From Reichenbachiella versicolor (GTDB lineage Bacteria; Bacteroidota; Bacteroidia; Cytophagales; Cyclobacteriaceae): a DNA stretch of 64,000 nt. The translations under genes were made by a program, and so were the position numbers. This document shows positions 18,301-26,491 of this stretch, in pieces. Under the pieces are notes generated by a model. It searched no databases. It was not told where the DNA came from and worked only from the letters and a program-made list of their open reading frames with translations. The stretch's first letter is position 1. Each line of letters begins with the position of its first letter. The stretch spans positions 62,001 to 126,000 of the forward strand of contig NZ_QFZQ01000006.1 in NCBI RefSeq assembly GCF_003171675.1. Reading direction: 5' to 3'.

Positions 18301-18997
18301 TCACACTATCAAAATATATCAAGTAAATACCGGAATAGGTCTAGATCGATTGGTAATCTGTACAGATGAACAAGCTAAGTCAACACAAAAAAGAGCTTTA
18401 CTGGGTGCTCCTGAGAGTTATAACAATATAGTGGCTTATACTCCTGCGAAGAAAGCTCAATTACCAAAAATCGCGAAGGAAATAGCTAAAGTGAGAAGCT
18501 ACCCTAAGCCTGAACCATTAACTGATGCGAAACTCAATTTTGCATTATACTCAATGATCGATGCTTTAGGGTTTACTCCTGTGAATCAACGTCATGTTTT
18601 CGATGAAAACAAAAATCAATTTGGCTGGCGTAAATCAGATGCGAACCGCATATGGCATCATCACAATGAGGCTTCAGAACGCGTCATTTTCTGGCAACGA
18701 GATGGCCTTACAGGTAAGAAGGAAGCCAAGTTCTATGTAAGACTCAAGAAAGGTAAATACAAGGTAAAATACTATATGGGAGACGCTCGAAACAAAGCTG
18801 AAATGATCTATTTCAAAGGAAAAACTTTCGACATGTCATTTGCCATAAACGGTAAGAGCTTGATGAAAAATGAGAAAGTCTATTCTGGTAAACAAAAGAT
18901 AGAAACAGTAGAAGTCGAGATTGGCAATGATGAGTTACTTGAACTGACACTATCTGGTCAGTGGATAATAAATGCACTGGAAATCGACAGAATGTAA
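15392..18997 (+). CDS. Lipoprotein GH115-family glycoside hydrolase with extra C-terminal domain
   Basis: 1201 residues from ATG 15392, where a lipoprotein leader begins (ending IATAC). GH115 features appear in order: an alpha/beta N-terminal domain; the GH115 core from about 190 (YRGIFINDEEALTQW, LLLRLKANAIWPAM, YGIYVGSSHCENMARNN, VWTEDNFGYARQLPRP, GIYYHLAYQGGATYDW, WMVNVGDIKPAEMGLQFFM); and a GH115 C-terminal domain at about 825-990 (AIEAEHYTAKHDSKTAKW). Known members remove alpha-1,2-glucuronic acid from xylan. The usual GMRGxxDE-type motif reads GIRGVHDSPF here, so substrate may differ. Residues about 1030-1201 form an extra beta-rich, malectin-like domain. Location among agarases suggests a galactan side chain, which is inference. 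Confidence 0.9.
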   Translation: MKKQHSFFAVLILMMIATACVQTKNDFPLFLEGQVPTLYVAKDEAPQIRRAVFDLQKDIEAVTDQKPDIVNSIDEAGKNVIIIGSVNDQVIANLKSLNHLDEAQGIEKLKQAFLLKSLDNPLDKIENALVVAGSDALGTVYGIYEISELIGVSPMYWWADVVPKKKDQVILEDCLVLPKEPSVEYRGIFINDEEALTQWSEKTSVEKLNGHPSPEVYKRIFELLLRLKANAIWPAMMQRSAYFYEARDEDGTPINPKNAKEYGIYVGSSHCENMARNNFAEWYEWADAHADMYDAKGVPVWDYTVNPKTIEAYWQERLNEAKDYNMIYTLGIRGVHDSPFLYENLENPTLENKVKLLQGVINRQREMIKETFGSEDAVPQVFVPYEETGELYNGESKDGKEKCEGIKLPEDVMMVWTEDNFGYARQLPRPHEQKRAGGNGIYYHLAYQGGATYDWLYTTPLPLIQEELRKVYDQNVRKIWMVNVGDIKPAEMGLQFFMSLAYDIDSYPKNTTKDFLQKTAKQQFGVNDSEAKDIAQLITDFHNFCRSKKPEHLFPFWDWKYENNGRYRFASLFDFGDESQRKVQIANELELRAKSIYDQLDESAKLPFWHLAYYPIRSTRLMHEKSVYYRKNVAYAKQGRFASVNAYKVLSENAEAAIQADLEVYKQIADGKWNGIMDPYALYNFQERIFDVANIPNNLVYDESFSEEAVKGIGSICEGQAIGDEKVELRFSSFENNERFIDIFNREEKANQWSIESDVDWIKFSKSSGTLDIEERLWLSVDWEKATTGDNIATVTVKDTQGFTKSYPVKATKYDLKLKEKSYIEGNGLIAIEAEHYTAKHDSKTAKWSEYENFGYTGSSMFIQGGTKVTNDIQSNAASLEYSVYFASTGTFYGQLYRIPTLNEGKGKTSEVAIGLDENTPQVLSGIRHKGQRTSATLPSGAKERWSWENNILTHIEKMPFEITVEKAGYHTIKIYQVNTGIGLDRLVICTDEQAKSTQKRALLGAPESYNNIVAYTPAKKAQLPKIAKEIAKVRSYPKPEPLTDAKLNFALYSMIDALGFTPVNQRHVFDENKNQFGWRKSDANRIWHHHNEASERVIFWQRDGLTGKKEAKFYVRLKKGKYKVKYYMGDARNKAEMIYFKGKTFDMSFAINGKSLMKNEKVYSGKQKIETVEVEIGNDELLELTLSGQWIINALEIDRM

Positions 18998-19009
18998 AGG
19001 CATATCCTG

Positions 19010-19087
19010 ATAGCGAGGAATAAACAACCGTAGCAATCGATCTAAGTTGCAGCAGATCTGAACTCGAATCGTTTCGTTCCTCGCTAT
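19010..19087 (+). terminator. Structured 3' region after GH115
   Basis: Outer arms ATAGCGAGGAA (19010-19020) and TTCCTCGCTAT (19077-19087) are perfectly complementary over 11 bp and enclose 56 bases that contain an inner GATCT/AGATC pairing. No T-run follows, so it may protect the mRNA 3' end rather than terminate by itself. Confidence 0.5.
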
Positions 19088-19276
19088 TACACATCTGATT
19101 TACCTAAAGCACTGCTCTTCAAGGCAATGTAAACTAGACAAAAACCTAATGATACCTAGATACGCTCTGTGTGACACCTTAACCTATGAAGCATAGGTGT
19201 GATACAGTTCGTATTTTAGTTATCGCTGAATTATCTCTTCCTAACCTAATGATTATTATGATACAGATTAACTATT

Positions 19277-21526
19277 ATGAAACAATTTCTACTCACAGTA
19301 TTGTCACTGATCCTAGTGATTCCAATTCGAGCTCAAGTCAAAGTAAATGTCAATCTCAATGTAAAGCATAAGCTCGGAGATGTTGAGACCTTTGACCGTC
19401 AAAAATTTGTAAATTTTCACAGCACAGTAGATCAAAAAAACTGGCAAACTGACAATAAAATAGATGACCTAATCGGAGATTTTCTTGGCAAAAGAGATGT
19501 TCATATTGGTAGAAATACCGGAACTATAAAGTATGCGCTCAACAGCGTAGTCACTGAAGACCCTACTCGCCCAGGTTTTGCTGATCCTGCTAGTATCGCC
19601 AGCTACGGCAAAACGGTGAGGAAAGGCTATGATTCAAAGGAATGGGCGCAACAATACGAATACCTAGATGATCAAATATTATGCAATCAAATTCATCCTT
19701 TTTATCCTGATGGTAAGAAGACTAATAAAGGGTGGGCATTTTCTCAAACTGACACCGAGGAAGAACCTTTAGGCACTGCCTCTGGAGAGTTTTTAGGTCG
19801 TTTTATCCAAGAGTATTATGGAACGACTGACGAGGGTTCTCCTGAAGAAATTAAAGGGAAGCCATTTCCTAATTTTGTAGAGATAGTGAATGAACCTCTT
19901 TGGGACCTAGTAACAGTTCCTACTAGCAAAGGTGAAACTCCTCATAGCCTGACCAAGGCATTCGAATTTCACAGCAACGTAGCTAAAGAGGTTCGTAAAT
20001 ACAACGCTGATGTACAAATCGGAGGGTACTGTGCCGCTTTCCCTGATTTTGACAAGGACAACTTCCAAAGATGGCATGACAGAGATAAACATTTCATGGA
20101 TGTAGCAGGTGCTGATATGGACTTTTTCACCATACACTTATATGATTTCCCTACATTCAACAAAAAAGCTAAGTATCGTAAGGGTAGTAACATGGAAGCT
20201 ACATTGGATATGATGGAGCAATATAGCTGGATGAAATTCGATAAGGTGAAGCCAATTATGATATCAGAGTACAATGCTCAAACCCATGACTACAACAAAC
20301 AAGGCTGGTCAGGGTACAGAGATTGGCTCAAAATGAAATCGACGATTTCTATGATGATGCAGTTCATGGAACATGCTAACAATATCAACTACGCCATGCC
20401 TTTCTTTATGCTAAAAGCAGAATGGCAATATAACGCTGACGCAGGTCCTACCTCAGTTCACGGTGCAAGAATGCTTCGCAGAGAAAACGAGCCTACCAGC
20501 TACTCTGGCGACTTCGTTTATACAGAAGTAATTAAATTATATGATCTTCTAATGGATATCAATGGCACACGTGTCGATTCATATTCGAACAATCAAGATA
20601 TTATGGTTGATACTTATGTAGAAGGAGATAAGGCATATGTTATGATCAACAACCTTGACTTTGTAAAACATGAGATTGACCTAAGTTTATCAGGAATAGA
20701 TATTTCTGCTACTGACATAGAAGTGAGACACCTTCATCTCAACGGAACTAGTGACAGATCTATGCCCGTTTTAGATATCGACAAGTATTCAGAATTACCA
20801 ACTGATCTGACGATTGATCCTGAAAGTACTTATGTCATCGTACTCACATATCCATCTGATATTACCATCGATGAACAACTAGATGAAACAAAGTATTATG
20901 CTGAAACCTATCTACAAACAATCGAAGCCAACTCAACTATTGCTTTTGATGTGAACGATGTTAGTCTGTCAGATCATGGTGAAGCGGTTCTTCGTCTTGG
21001 AGTAGGACGTGATCATGGTTTATCTCTTTCTCCTACTATCAAAGTGAATGATACTGAAATTACACTACCTTCAAACTTTAGAGGTGGAGATCAGGCAGAC
21101 AGGGATAACTTCTTTGGAGTACTAGAAATTCCATTTTCATATGATCTCCTAAAGAAAGACAATAAAGTAGAGGTAACTTTCTCAGACAATGGAGGACATG
21201 TCAGTACTGCCATCCTTCAGGTATCCAACTTCAGTACAGACTTAGGAAATAGAGATGTCGCTACTGATGTTAGTTCTCTGGAATTCGAACCTTCAGACAT
21301 CGTCATATACCCAAACCCTACTAAAAACCACTTCATTGTCGAAGTTAAAAATTCTTCTCAGCCTTTTCAGGTTAAAGTTTACTCAATGGGTGGAAAATTA
21401 ATGCACCATTACTCTGATGCACATAATCTTCAGAAATTCGATACTGATACTTTAAGTACTGGTGCGTATTTAGTAGAAATTGAAAACCAAAACATCAAAG
21501 AACGATCTCTTCTGATGGTAGAATAA
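19277..21526 (+). CDS. GH86 beta-agarase/porphyranase with T9SS sorting domain
   Basis: 749 residues. The signal peptide ends near PIRAQ. The GH86 (beta/alpha)8 domain spans about 40-450, with acid/base Glu206 in FVEIVNEPLW and nucleophile Glu331 in IMISEYNAQTH. Both motifs are typical of GH86, whose members cut agarose or porphyran internally. Two beta-rich modules follow at about 450-660. Residues about 672-749 are a type A T9SS sorting domain (IVIYPNPTKNHFIVEV ... LSTGAYLVEIENQ). The enzyme is therefore exported across the outer membrane and anchored or released. It is the only protein in the locus with this tail. Agarase versus porphyranase cannot be decided by eye. Confidence 0.92.
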   Translation: MKQFLLTVLSLILVIPIRAQVKVNVNLNVKHKLGDVETFDRQKFVNFHSTVDQKNWQTDNKIDDLIGDFLGKRDVHIGRNTGTIKYALNSVVTEDPTRPGFADPASIASYGKTVRKGYDSKEWAQQYEYLDDQILCNQIHPFYPDGKKTNKGWAFSQTDTEEEPLGTASGEFLGRFIQEYYGTTDEGSPEEIKGKPFPNFVEIVNEPLWDLVTVPTSKGETPHSLTKAFEFHSNVAKEVRKYNADVQIGGYCAAFPDFDKDNFQRWHDRDKHFMDVAGADMDFFTIHLYDFPTFNKKAKYRKGSNMEATLDMMEQYSWMKFDKVKPIMISEYNAQTHDYNKQGWSGYRDWLKMKSTISMMMQFMEHANNINYAMPFFMLKAEWQYNADAGPTSVHGARMLRRENEPTSYSGDFVYTEVIKLYDLLMDINGTRVDSYSNNQDIMVDTYVEGDKAYVMINNLDFVKHEIDLSLSGIDISATDIEVRHLHLNGTSDRSMPVLDIDKYSELPTDLTIDPESTYVIVLTYPSDITIDEQLDETKYYAETYLQTIEANSTIAFDVNDVSLSDHGEAVLRLGVGRDHGLSLSPTIKVNDTEITLPSNFRGGDQADRDNFFGVLEIPFSYDLLKKDNKVEVTFSDNGGHVSTAILQVSNFSTDLGNRDVATDVSSLEFEPSDIVIYPNPTKNHFIVEVKNSSQPFQVKVYSMGGKLMHHYSDAHNLQKFDTDTLSTGAYLVEIENQNIKERSLLMVE

Positions 21527-21553
21527 TATTTAGTTAGTAGTATATATATCATT

Positions 21554-21584
21554 AGACCAGCCTTCGTGAGGAGGTTGGTCTTTC
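21554..21584 (+). terminator. Hairpin terminator after GH86
   Basis: AGACCAGCCT (21554-21563) pairs with AGGTTGGTCT (21572-21581) over 10 bp with one G-T, 8-base loop, followed by TTCTC. Located 28 bases after the stop. Confidence 0.7.
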
Positions 21585-21781
21585 TCATAATAATCTATTC
21601 GCCTTAGAATTATAGATAGATGACAACTAGCCCAACCCTAAAATTTGACTAAATCTAATTCTCTTTATTTCCGGTTCGAAAAAGACATAATACACACTGT
21701 TTCAATCAATAAACAAAAAGAGGGGAATAGTATCAAGACCTACTTTCGTAAATCTATCTATTCAAAAAAGGAAGTATAAAG

Positions 21782-22633
21782 ATGAAAGACATTATTATCA
21801 CAGCAGCGCTTAGTCTACTATTTTTGGCTAGCTATGCTCAACCAGAAATAGCTGGTAAAAAGTGGAAAATAGTCAAGGAACTTAGCGATGAGTTCAAAGG
21901 CAAAAAGATCGATGAATCTAAATGGAATATCGATCCTCTCAAACACCCAAACCTCAATTGGCTTGGTAGAGAGCCTGCTATATTTAAGAGAGAGAGTTTC
22001 GGAATCAAAGATGGATATTTGACCATCGAAGCTGGTAAACTTCCTGAGTCTGTTAAAATCGAAAATAACGGAAGGTCATATGACTATAAGTACCATGGAG
22101 GGATCTTGAGATCATGGGTTACTTCTTCTATTGGTCACTACTATGAGTGCCGCATGAAGATGAACAAAACCGAAATGGGAGGCGGTTTTTGGTTATGTCA
22201 CAGAGGTGAATGTGGTGATAAAACTGAAATTGACATCACTGAATCTGTAGGAGTCCTCACTGAAGAAACTCACAAATGGGCACATAGATGGGATCAGATT
22301 ATGCATTCTAACTCTATCCATAGAAAAACTGCTTGTAACGATGAGAAAAGAGACTCTGGAGCGACGTACCCTTCCACCAAAAACCACGAAAAGTTCTATG
22401 TCTATGGATTCTATTGGAAAAGTGCTACTGAGCTATTGTTCTACCTTGATGGTGAATATCAATATACTTTGACACCACCGATACCTTTTGATAACGATCT
22501 CTACGTGCAATTCTCCATAGAAGCTTATAACTGGAACCCGATCCCGAAGGAAGGCAGTATGGTTGCCACTGGTACTCTAGAGGAACGAACTACGCTAGTG
22601 GATTATATCAGAGTGTATAAGCTGGAAGAATAA
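21782..22633 (+). CDS. Secreted GH16 galactanase, porphyranase/agarase-like
   Basis: 283 residues with a signal peptide cleaved near ASYAQ. The GH16 motif is EIDITES (Glu149, Asp151, Glu154). Features W-GREPAIFKRESFGIKDGY, HGGILRSWV and YYECRMKMNKTEMGGGFWL resemble GH16 porphyranase and related red-algal galactanase subfamilies more than laminarinases. HRWDQIMHSNSIH is an unusual His/Trp-rich loop near the cleft. It is a compact catalytic domain without CBM, lipobox or T9SS tail, so probably periplasmic, acting on fragments imported after surface cleavage. Sequence differs clearly from the first GH16 enzyme, suggesting different bonds or sulfation patterns. Confidence 0.86.
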   Translation: MKDIIITAALSLLFLASYAQPEIAGKKWKIVKELSDEFKGKKIDESKWNIDPLKHPNLNWLGREPAIFKRESFGIKDGYLTIEAGKLPESVKIENNGRSYDYKYHGGILRSWVTSSIGHYYECRMKMNKTEMGGGFWLCHRGECGDKTEIDITESVGVLTEETHKWAHRWDQIMHSNSIHRKTACNDEKRDSGATYPSTKNHEKFYVYGFYWKSATELLFYLDGEYQYTLTPPIPFDNDLYVQFSIEAYNWNPIPKEGSMVATGTLEERTTLVDYIRVYKLEE

Positions 22634-23141
22634 GTGGTTATCTACTTTTATTCCTTCCTTACTCTTTCGTCTCTAAACTTAGCAAAGAGTAAGCGACACA
22701 ATAATTGCCCTACCCGAATTGCTATTCATAACATGTCACTCAGAACTGAATAAGCATCTACTCTATTAATATTTTTACTTTGGTTGTCATCATCTTAATG
22801 ATTGAGACGACCAAAGTAAACCTAACACCTATTTTCTTAGCCCTATACAATCCAATCACCTTCCTCATATAGAAGGATCTAATAGCTTTTGTAGAGAGAG
22901 TTTCATTCTCTCTATGGAAACCGCTGTCTTTAATATCAAAGGCTTTAAAACTAATACTGAGATAAGTATTTCTTATTGTGCAGTCAGGTCAGTCAGAAAA
23001 TTCATCTGAAATTCTATAGAAAATTATAATGATACGTTAGGTACAATACTGTATTTTTATACTCTAAAAATTTCTGCACCCAAAAGGAATAAAGACCATT
23101 TGAGCAGTAAGGATAGTTAATAGTTCACACTAAAAAATAAC
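22634..23141. other. 508-base gap with three hairpins
   Basis: No gene is seen. Inverted repeats lie at 22658-22693 (CTTACTCTTT / AAAGAGTAAG, 10 bp), 22774-22820 (TTTACTTTGGT / ACCAAAGTAAA, 11 bp) and 22892-22914 (TAGAGAGA / TCTCTCTA, 8 bp). The first probably closes the GH16 transcript; the others may act before the unknown 193-residue protein. Confidence 0.55.
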
Positions 23142-23723
23142 ATGGAATTAAAAATTAAAAAAGAGGTTAATAAGGCGGATAAAGTCGTTTCAAACATTGA
23201 ATTTAACGACAATGCTATTGCGGAAATAGTTACGTTTTGGACAAACGTTAAATACCAATCACCACAATTCCCATTGGATCTTACGCCAAATGACAATCAA
23301 CTCAATACATTATATAAGGATGGGAAAATACCTTCCTTTGGAGTTAATCAAACTATTACTTTTGAAGTAACGGTACCTGAGGCTGGCCCAATAAGCTTAC
23401 CCCAAATAATACAGTTAAAGGTTAATTTCTTAGGAGAGCAACATGATCCTGACAACATCCCTACTTTAGACACATGGAATAAATACTTTAAATCAACTGA
23501 AAATCTAAAACTAGTCTGCACACCTGATGGATCAGCATACCTATCTCCAGGAAATAAAGAATCTAATTCGATTACAGTTTCGGTAGTAGACAATACCACA
23601 GATGATTCCTCTAATAAGTCCAAATACTTTTCCTATGAAGTGTTAGTAGCTTTTGACATAAATGGAGATACCTATTACGCCAACTTTGACCCTCTTGCAA
23701 AAGTGACTTCGGGCAAAACTTAA
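23142..23723 (+). CDS. Unknown protein, 193 residues, beta-rich, no signal peptide
   Basis: I do not recognise a family. The protein begins MELKIKKEVNKADKV and has no leader or membrane segment. It alternates predicted strands with Pro/Asn turns (QTITFEVTVPEAGPISLPQI, YFSYEVLVAFDINGDTYY), suggesting one or two immunoglobulin-like or jelly-roll domains in the cytoplasm. It is followed after 24 bases by the histidine kinase gene, so it may be co-transcribed with the two-component pair. A long leader upstream contains hairpins. Confidence that it is a real gene is good because of codon pattern and spacing; function unknown. Confidence 0.65.
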   Translation: MELKIKKEVNKADKVVSNIEFNDNAIAEIVTFWTNVKYQSPQFPLDLTPNDNQLNTLYKDGKIPSFGVNQTITFEVTVPEAGPISLPQIIQLKVNFLGEQHDPDNIPTLDTWNKYFKSTENLKLVCTPDGSAYLSPGNKESNSITVSVVDNTTDDSSNKSKYFSYEVLVAFDINGDTYYANFDPLAKVTSGKT

Positions 23724-23747
23724 TTGACTGGATTGTAAATTATACCT

Positions 23748-25532
23748 GTGAATTATCTCAATATACTGGTCCTATTTTTTGTTTTGCTTTCTTTAGATGG
23801 AGTGGCTCAAAACAGAATAAAAGCGGACAGTTTGATAAAGAGGCTGAACTCAAACACGCTATCTAAAGAGGAACGTTTTGAAACTTTATGGAAGATATCA
23901 ATAGAACATCCTGATGCTGTATTGGCTATTCAATATGCCAAAGAATCTTTAGATTTAGCTATCAATATGGATCAGCCTCTTCTTCAAGCTAGAGCTTATG
24001 AAGAGATTAGCGTGAATGAACGTTTACTTGGCAACAACGCAAAATCTATGGAGGCTAGCTTAAAGGCTTTAAAAGTAGCTGAGCAGCTAAATGCTGAGGA
24101 TATGAAAGCCTCGATATTAGTGCAATTAGGATCTAACGCTACGAATGATAAAAACTATAGCCAGGCAAGAGTTTATTTTCATAAAGCAATCACTGCGTAT
24201 CAAGAAAATGGTAATCTGATACATTTAGCACTTACCATTAATAATTTAGGAGAAGTCTTTCGGCTTGATGAACAACTTGATAGTGCTTTGTTTTACTTTA
24301 ACAAAGCCTTAAAAATCAATGATTCATTAAACCACCCAGTCATAAATTCTTATGCCTTAGGTAATTTGGGAATGGTCTATAATGCACAAGGTCATCTAAA
24401 GGATGCTCGAAAGGCTTTAAGATCATCACTAGAAATGGTCACAAAACTAGGTGACCCTTATACCCATTCAGTATATCTCGCCGATTTGGGGCTAGTCAAT
24501 CAAAAAGAAAATCATTGGAAACAAGCCTTATCAGACTTCACTGAAGCACTGCAAATCGCCCAAAAGAATGGACTGAAAGAACAAATTCGAGATATCAGTA
24601 GATTGTTGGTTTTGTATTTCAAATCAAGAAACAATTATAAAGAGGCTTTGCACTATCAGGAACTTTTCCAAATCTATCAAGACAGCTTGGTTAACAAAGC
24701 AAATGTGAAGAAACTGGAACAACTAAAAGCTAATTATCAAATCGACCAGAAAGAAGCAGAAATCTACTACCTCAATGAAATTAATGAACGGCAAAAGCAT
24801 GAAATCATAACGGTGATTGTCATCATGATTATTTTCATAGTACTGAGTTTCTTACTGTATAAAAGTAACCATCAAAAAATCAAAGCTAATTCAGCGCTTC
24901 TATTGCAAAAAGAGTTGATCGCAACCAGAGAAGAAGAAAAAGCTTTACTGCTAAAGGAACTAAATCATCGAGTGAAAAACAACCTACAAATGATAAGTAG
25001 CTTACTCAACTTACAAGAAAATGAACTTAAGGGACATCCAGCGGAACCGGCCATTGCTGCAGGAAAACATAGGGTAAATGCATTAGCACTCATACATCAG
25101 AAACTATACCGCGAAGAGGTACACACCAAAATTGAGTTAAGTGATTATATAGAAGAACTAGTTCAAAATTTATGTTACTCTTTCAATAGCAAAGTCAATC
25201 CTTCTATTTCAATCGAAAAAGTATCTATTAGTATAGATCAGACTATACCAATTGCTCTAATCATCAATGAACTTGTCACCAATGCACTTAAGTATGCTTT
25301 TAAGGGAATTGAGCACCCCGAACTCGGTGTGAATGCCAAATTAAACGATCAGCATTTGATACTGGAAATACAAGATAATGGAGTAGGTTTTACTCCCAAT
25401 TCACAAGAGAAAAACCATTCTTTTGGTATTAAACTGGTGAATTCACTGGTCACACAGTTAAAAGCCAGTATTACCATTTCCAGTAATAGCGGAAGCCTAT
25501 GGGTTGTCTCCATTCCTTATCAAAAAACCTAA
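23748..25532 (+). CDS. Sensor histidine kinase with periplasmic TPR repeats (HisKA_2 type)
   Basis: 594 residues from a GTG start, chosen because a signal peptide follows (NYLNILVLFFVLLSLDGVAQ). About residues 35-330 hold five or six TPR units (for example LALTINNLGEVFRLDEQLDSA). One membrane helix at about 350-372 precedes a coiled linker. The kinase has the HisKA_2 phosphoacceptor motif LKELNHRVKNNLQMISSLL and a HATPase with NELVTNALKYAF and DNGVGF. The TPR part lies outside the inner membrane and probably binds a protein partner. The LytTR regulator gene follows after 31 bases and is the likely phosphate acceptor. Confidence 0.9.
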   Translation: MNYLNILVLFFVLLSLDGVAQNRIKADSLIKRLNSNTLSKEERFETLWKISIEHPDAVLAIQYAKESLDLAINMDQPLLQARAYEEISVNERLLGNNAKSMEASLKALKVAEQLNAEDMKASILVQLGSNATNDKNYSQARVYFHKAITAYQENGNLIHLALTINNLGEVFRLDEQLDSALFYFNKALKINDSLNHPVINSYALGNLGMVYNAQGHLKDARKALRSSLEMVTKLGDPYTHSVYLADLGLVNQKENHWKQALSDFTEALQIAQKNGLKEQIRDISRLLVLYFKSRNNYKEALHYQELFQIYQDSLVNKANVKKLEQLKANYQIDQKEAEIYYLNEINERQKHEIITVIVIMIIFIVLSFLLYKSNHQKIKANSALLLQKELIATREEEKALLLKELNHRVKNNLQMISSLLNLQENELKGHPAEPAIAAGKHRVNALALIHQKLYREEVHTKIELSDYIEELVQNLCYSFNSKVNPSISIEKVSISIDQTIPIALIINELVTNALKYAFKGIEHPELGVNAKLNDQHLILEIQDNGVGFTPNSQEKNHSFGIKLVNSLVTQLKASITISSNSGSLWVVSIPYQKT

Positions 25533-25563
25533 AATTTGATTCTACATTCCACCATTATAGTTT

Positions 25564-26325
25564 ATGACCCCAGAAAGAATAAAAGTACTTATCGTAGAAG
25601 ACGAAATATTGTTAGCACAAGACATTGCCTTGCGCTTATCTAAACAATATGATGTAGCAGGTACAGCATCGAGTGTAGATGAGGCCATTTTGTTACTTGA
25701 AAAATATCAAGATATCGACATACTTCTCCTTGACATTATGCTCGAAGGTGAACAAGACGGTATTGATCTAGCCAAAATTATCAATGACAGGTTTCATCTG
25801 CCTTTTATTTTTCTTACTTCTCATGCTGATATCGCCTTGGTTGAACGTGCCAAGGCTGTTCGTCCCGCTGCCTATATGCTCAAGCCATTTAATGATCGTG
25901 AGATTCCTGTTGCGATAGAACTGGCATTGTCCAACTTCTCGTATCAACCCAAAGAACCGGTACTTCATAAAAAGAACCCGTTCCTACCTACAGAAAATGA
26001 GGTTTTGAATATTTCCGACAGGTTGTTTCTTAAAAAAGACAATCACTTTCAGCGTGTATCATTGAGTGACATATCACTACTAGAAGCAGATGGAAATTAC
26101 ACGACAATCTATACTCAATCTGATCAATATATTTACTCAACATTATTGAGAAAGATGGAAGAGAAACTACCTTCAAATCAATTTATTCGTGTCCATAGAA
26201 GCTTTATTATTAATATCGATGCCGTAAATGGTTTTGAAGGAAATCTCCTATTTATTCAAGACAAAAGAATCTCAGTAGCCAAACAATATAGAGAAACGGT
26301 GTTTAGCATTTTTAGCCCTTTTTAG
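25564..26325 (+). CDS. LytTR-family response regulator
   Basis: 253 residues. A receiver domain at about 1-125 carries the acidic pocket (IVEDE), the phosphoacceptor Asp in DILLLDIMLEGEQDG, FLTSHAD and the Lys of YMLKPF. A LytTR DNA-binding domain spans about 155-250 (ISLLEADGNYTTIYT, FIRVHRSFIINIDAV). Paired with the upstream TPR histidine kinase. Such pairs control few promoters, often nearby; the Asp-box protein gene starts 166 bases downstream and is an obvious candidate target. No LytTR-type direct repeat was identified. Confidence 0.93.
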   Translation: MTPERIKVLIVEDEILLAQDIALRLSKQYDVAGTASSVDEAILLLEKYQDIDILLLDIMLEGEQDGIDLAKIINDRFHLPFIFLTSHADIALVERAKAVRPAAYMLKPFNDREIPVAIELALSNFSYQPKEPVLHKKNPFLPTENEVLNISDRLFLKKDNHFQRVSLSDISLLEADGNYTTIYTQSDQYIYSTLLRKMEEKLPSNQFIRVHRSFIINIDAVNGFEGNLLFIQDKRISVAKQYRETVFSIFSPF

Positions 26326-26491
26326 CCCAGAAGATTAATCACAATTGGTCAATCTCCACTTTTCACCCTTCATCCGACCAGTGAAAAATTATAACCAAAA
26401 AGAGGTCAACCGAAATCTAACATTTATTGCCCCGCTGTGACCAACTGGTAGTCAACATTTTTGTCCTCATGCAGATGACATTAAATTTTGA

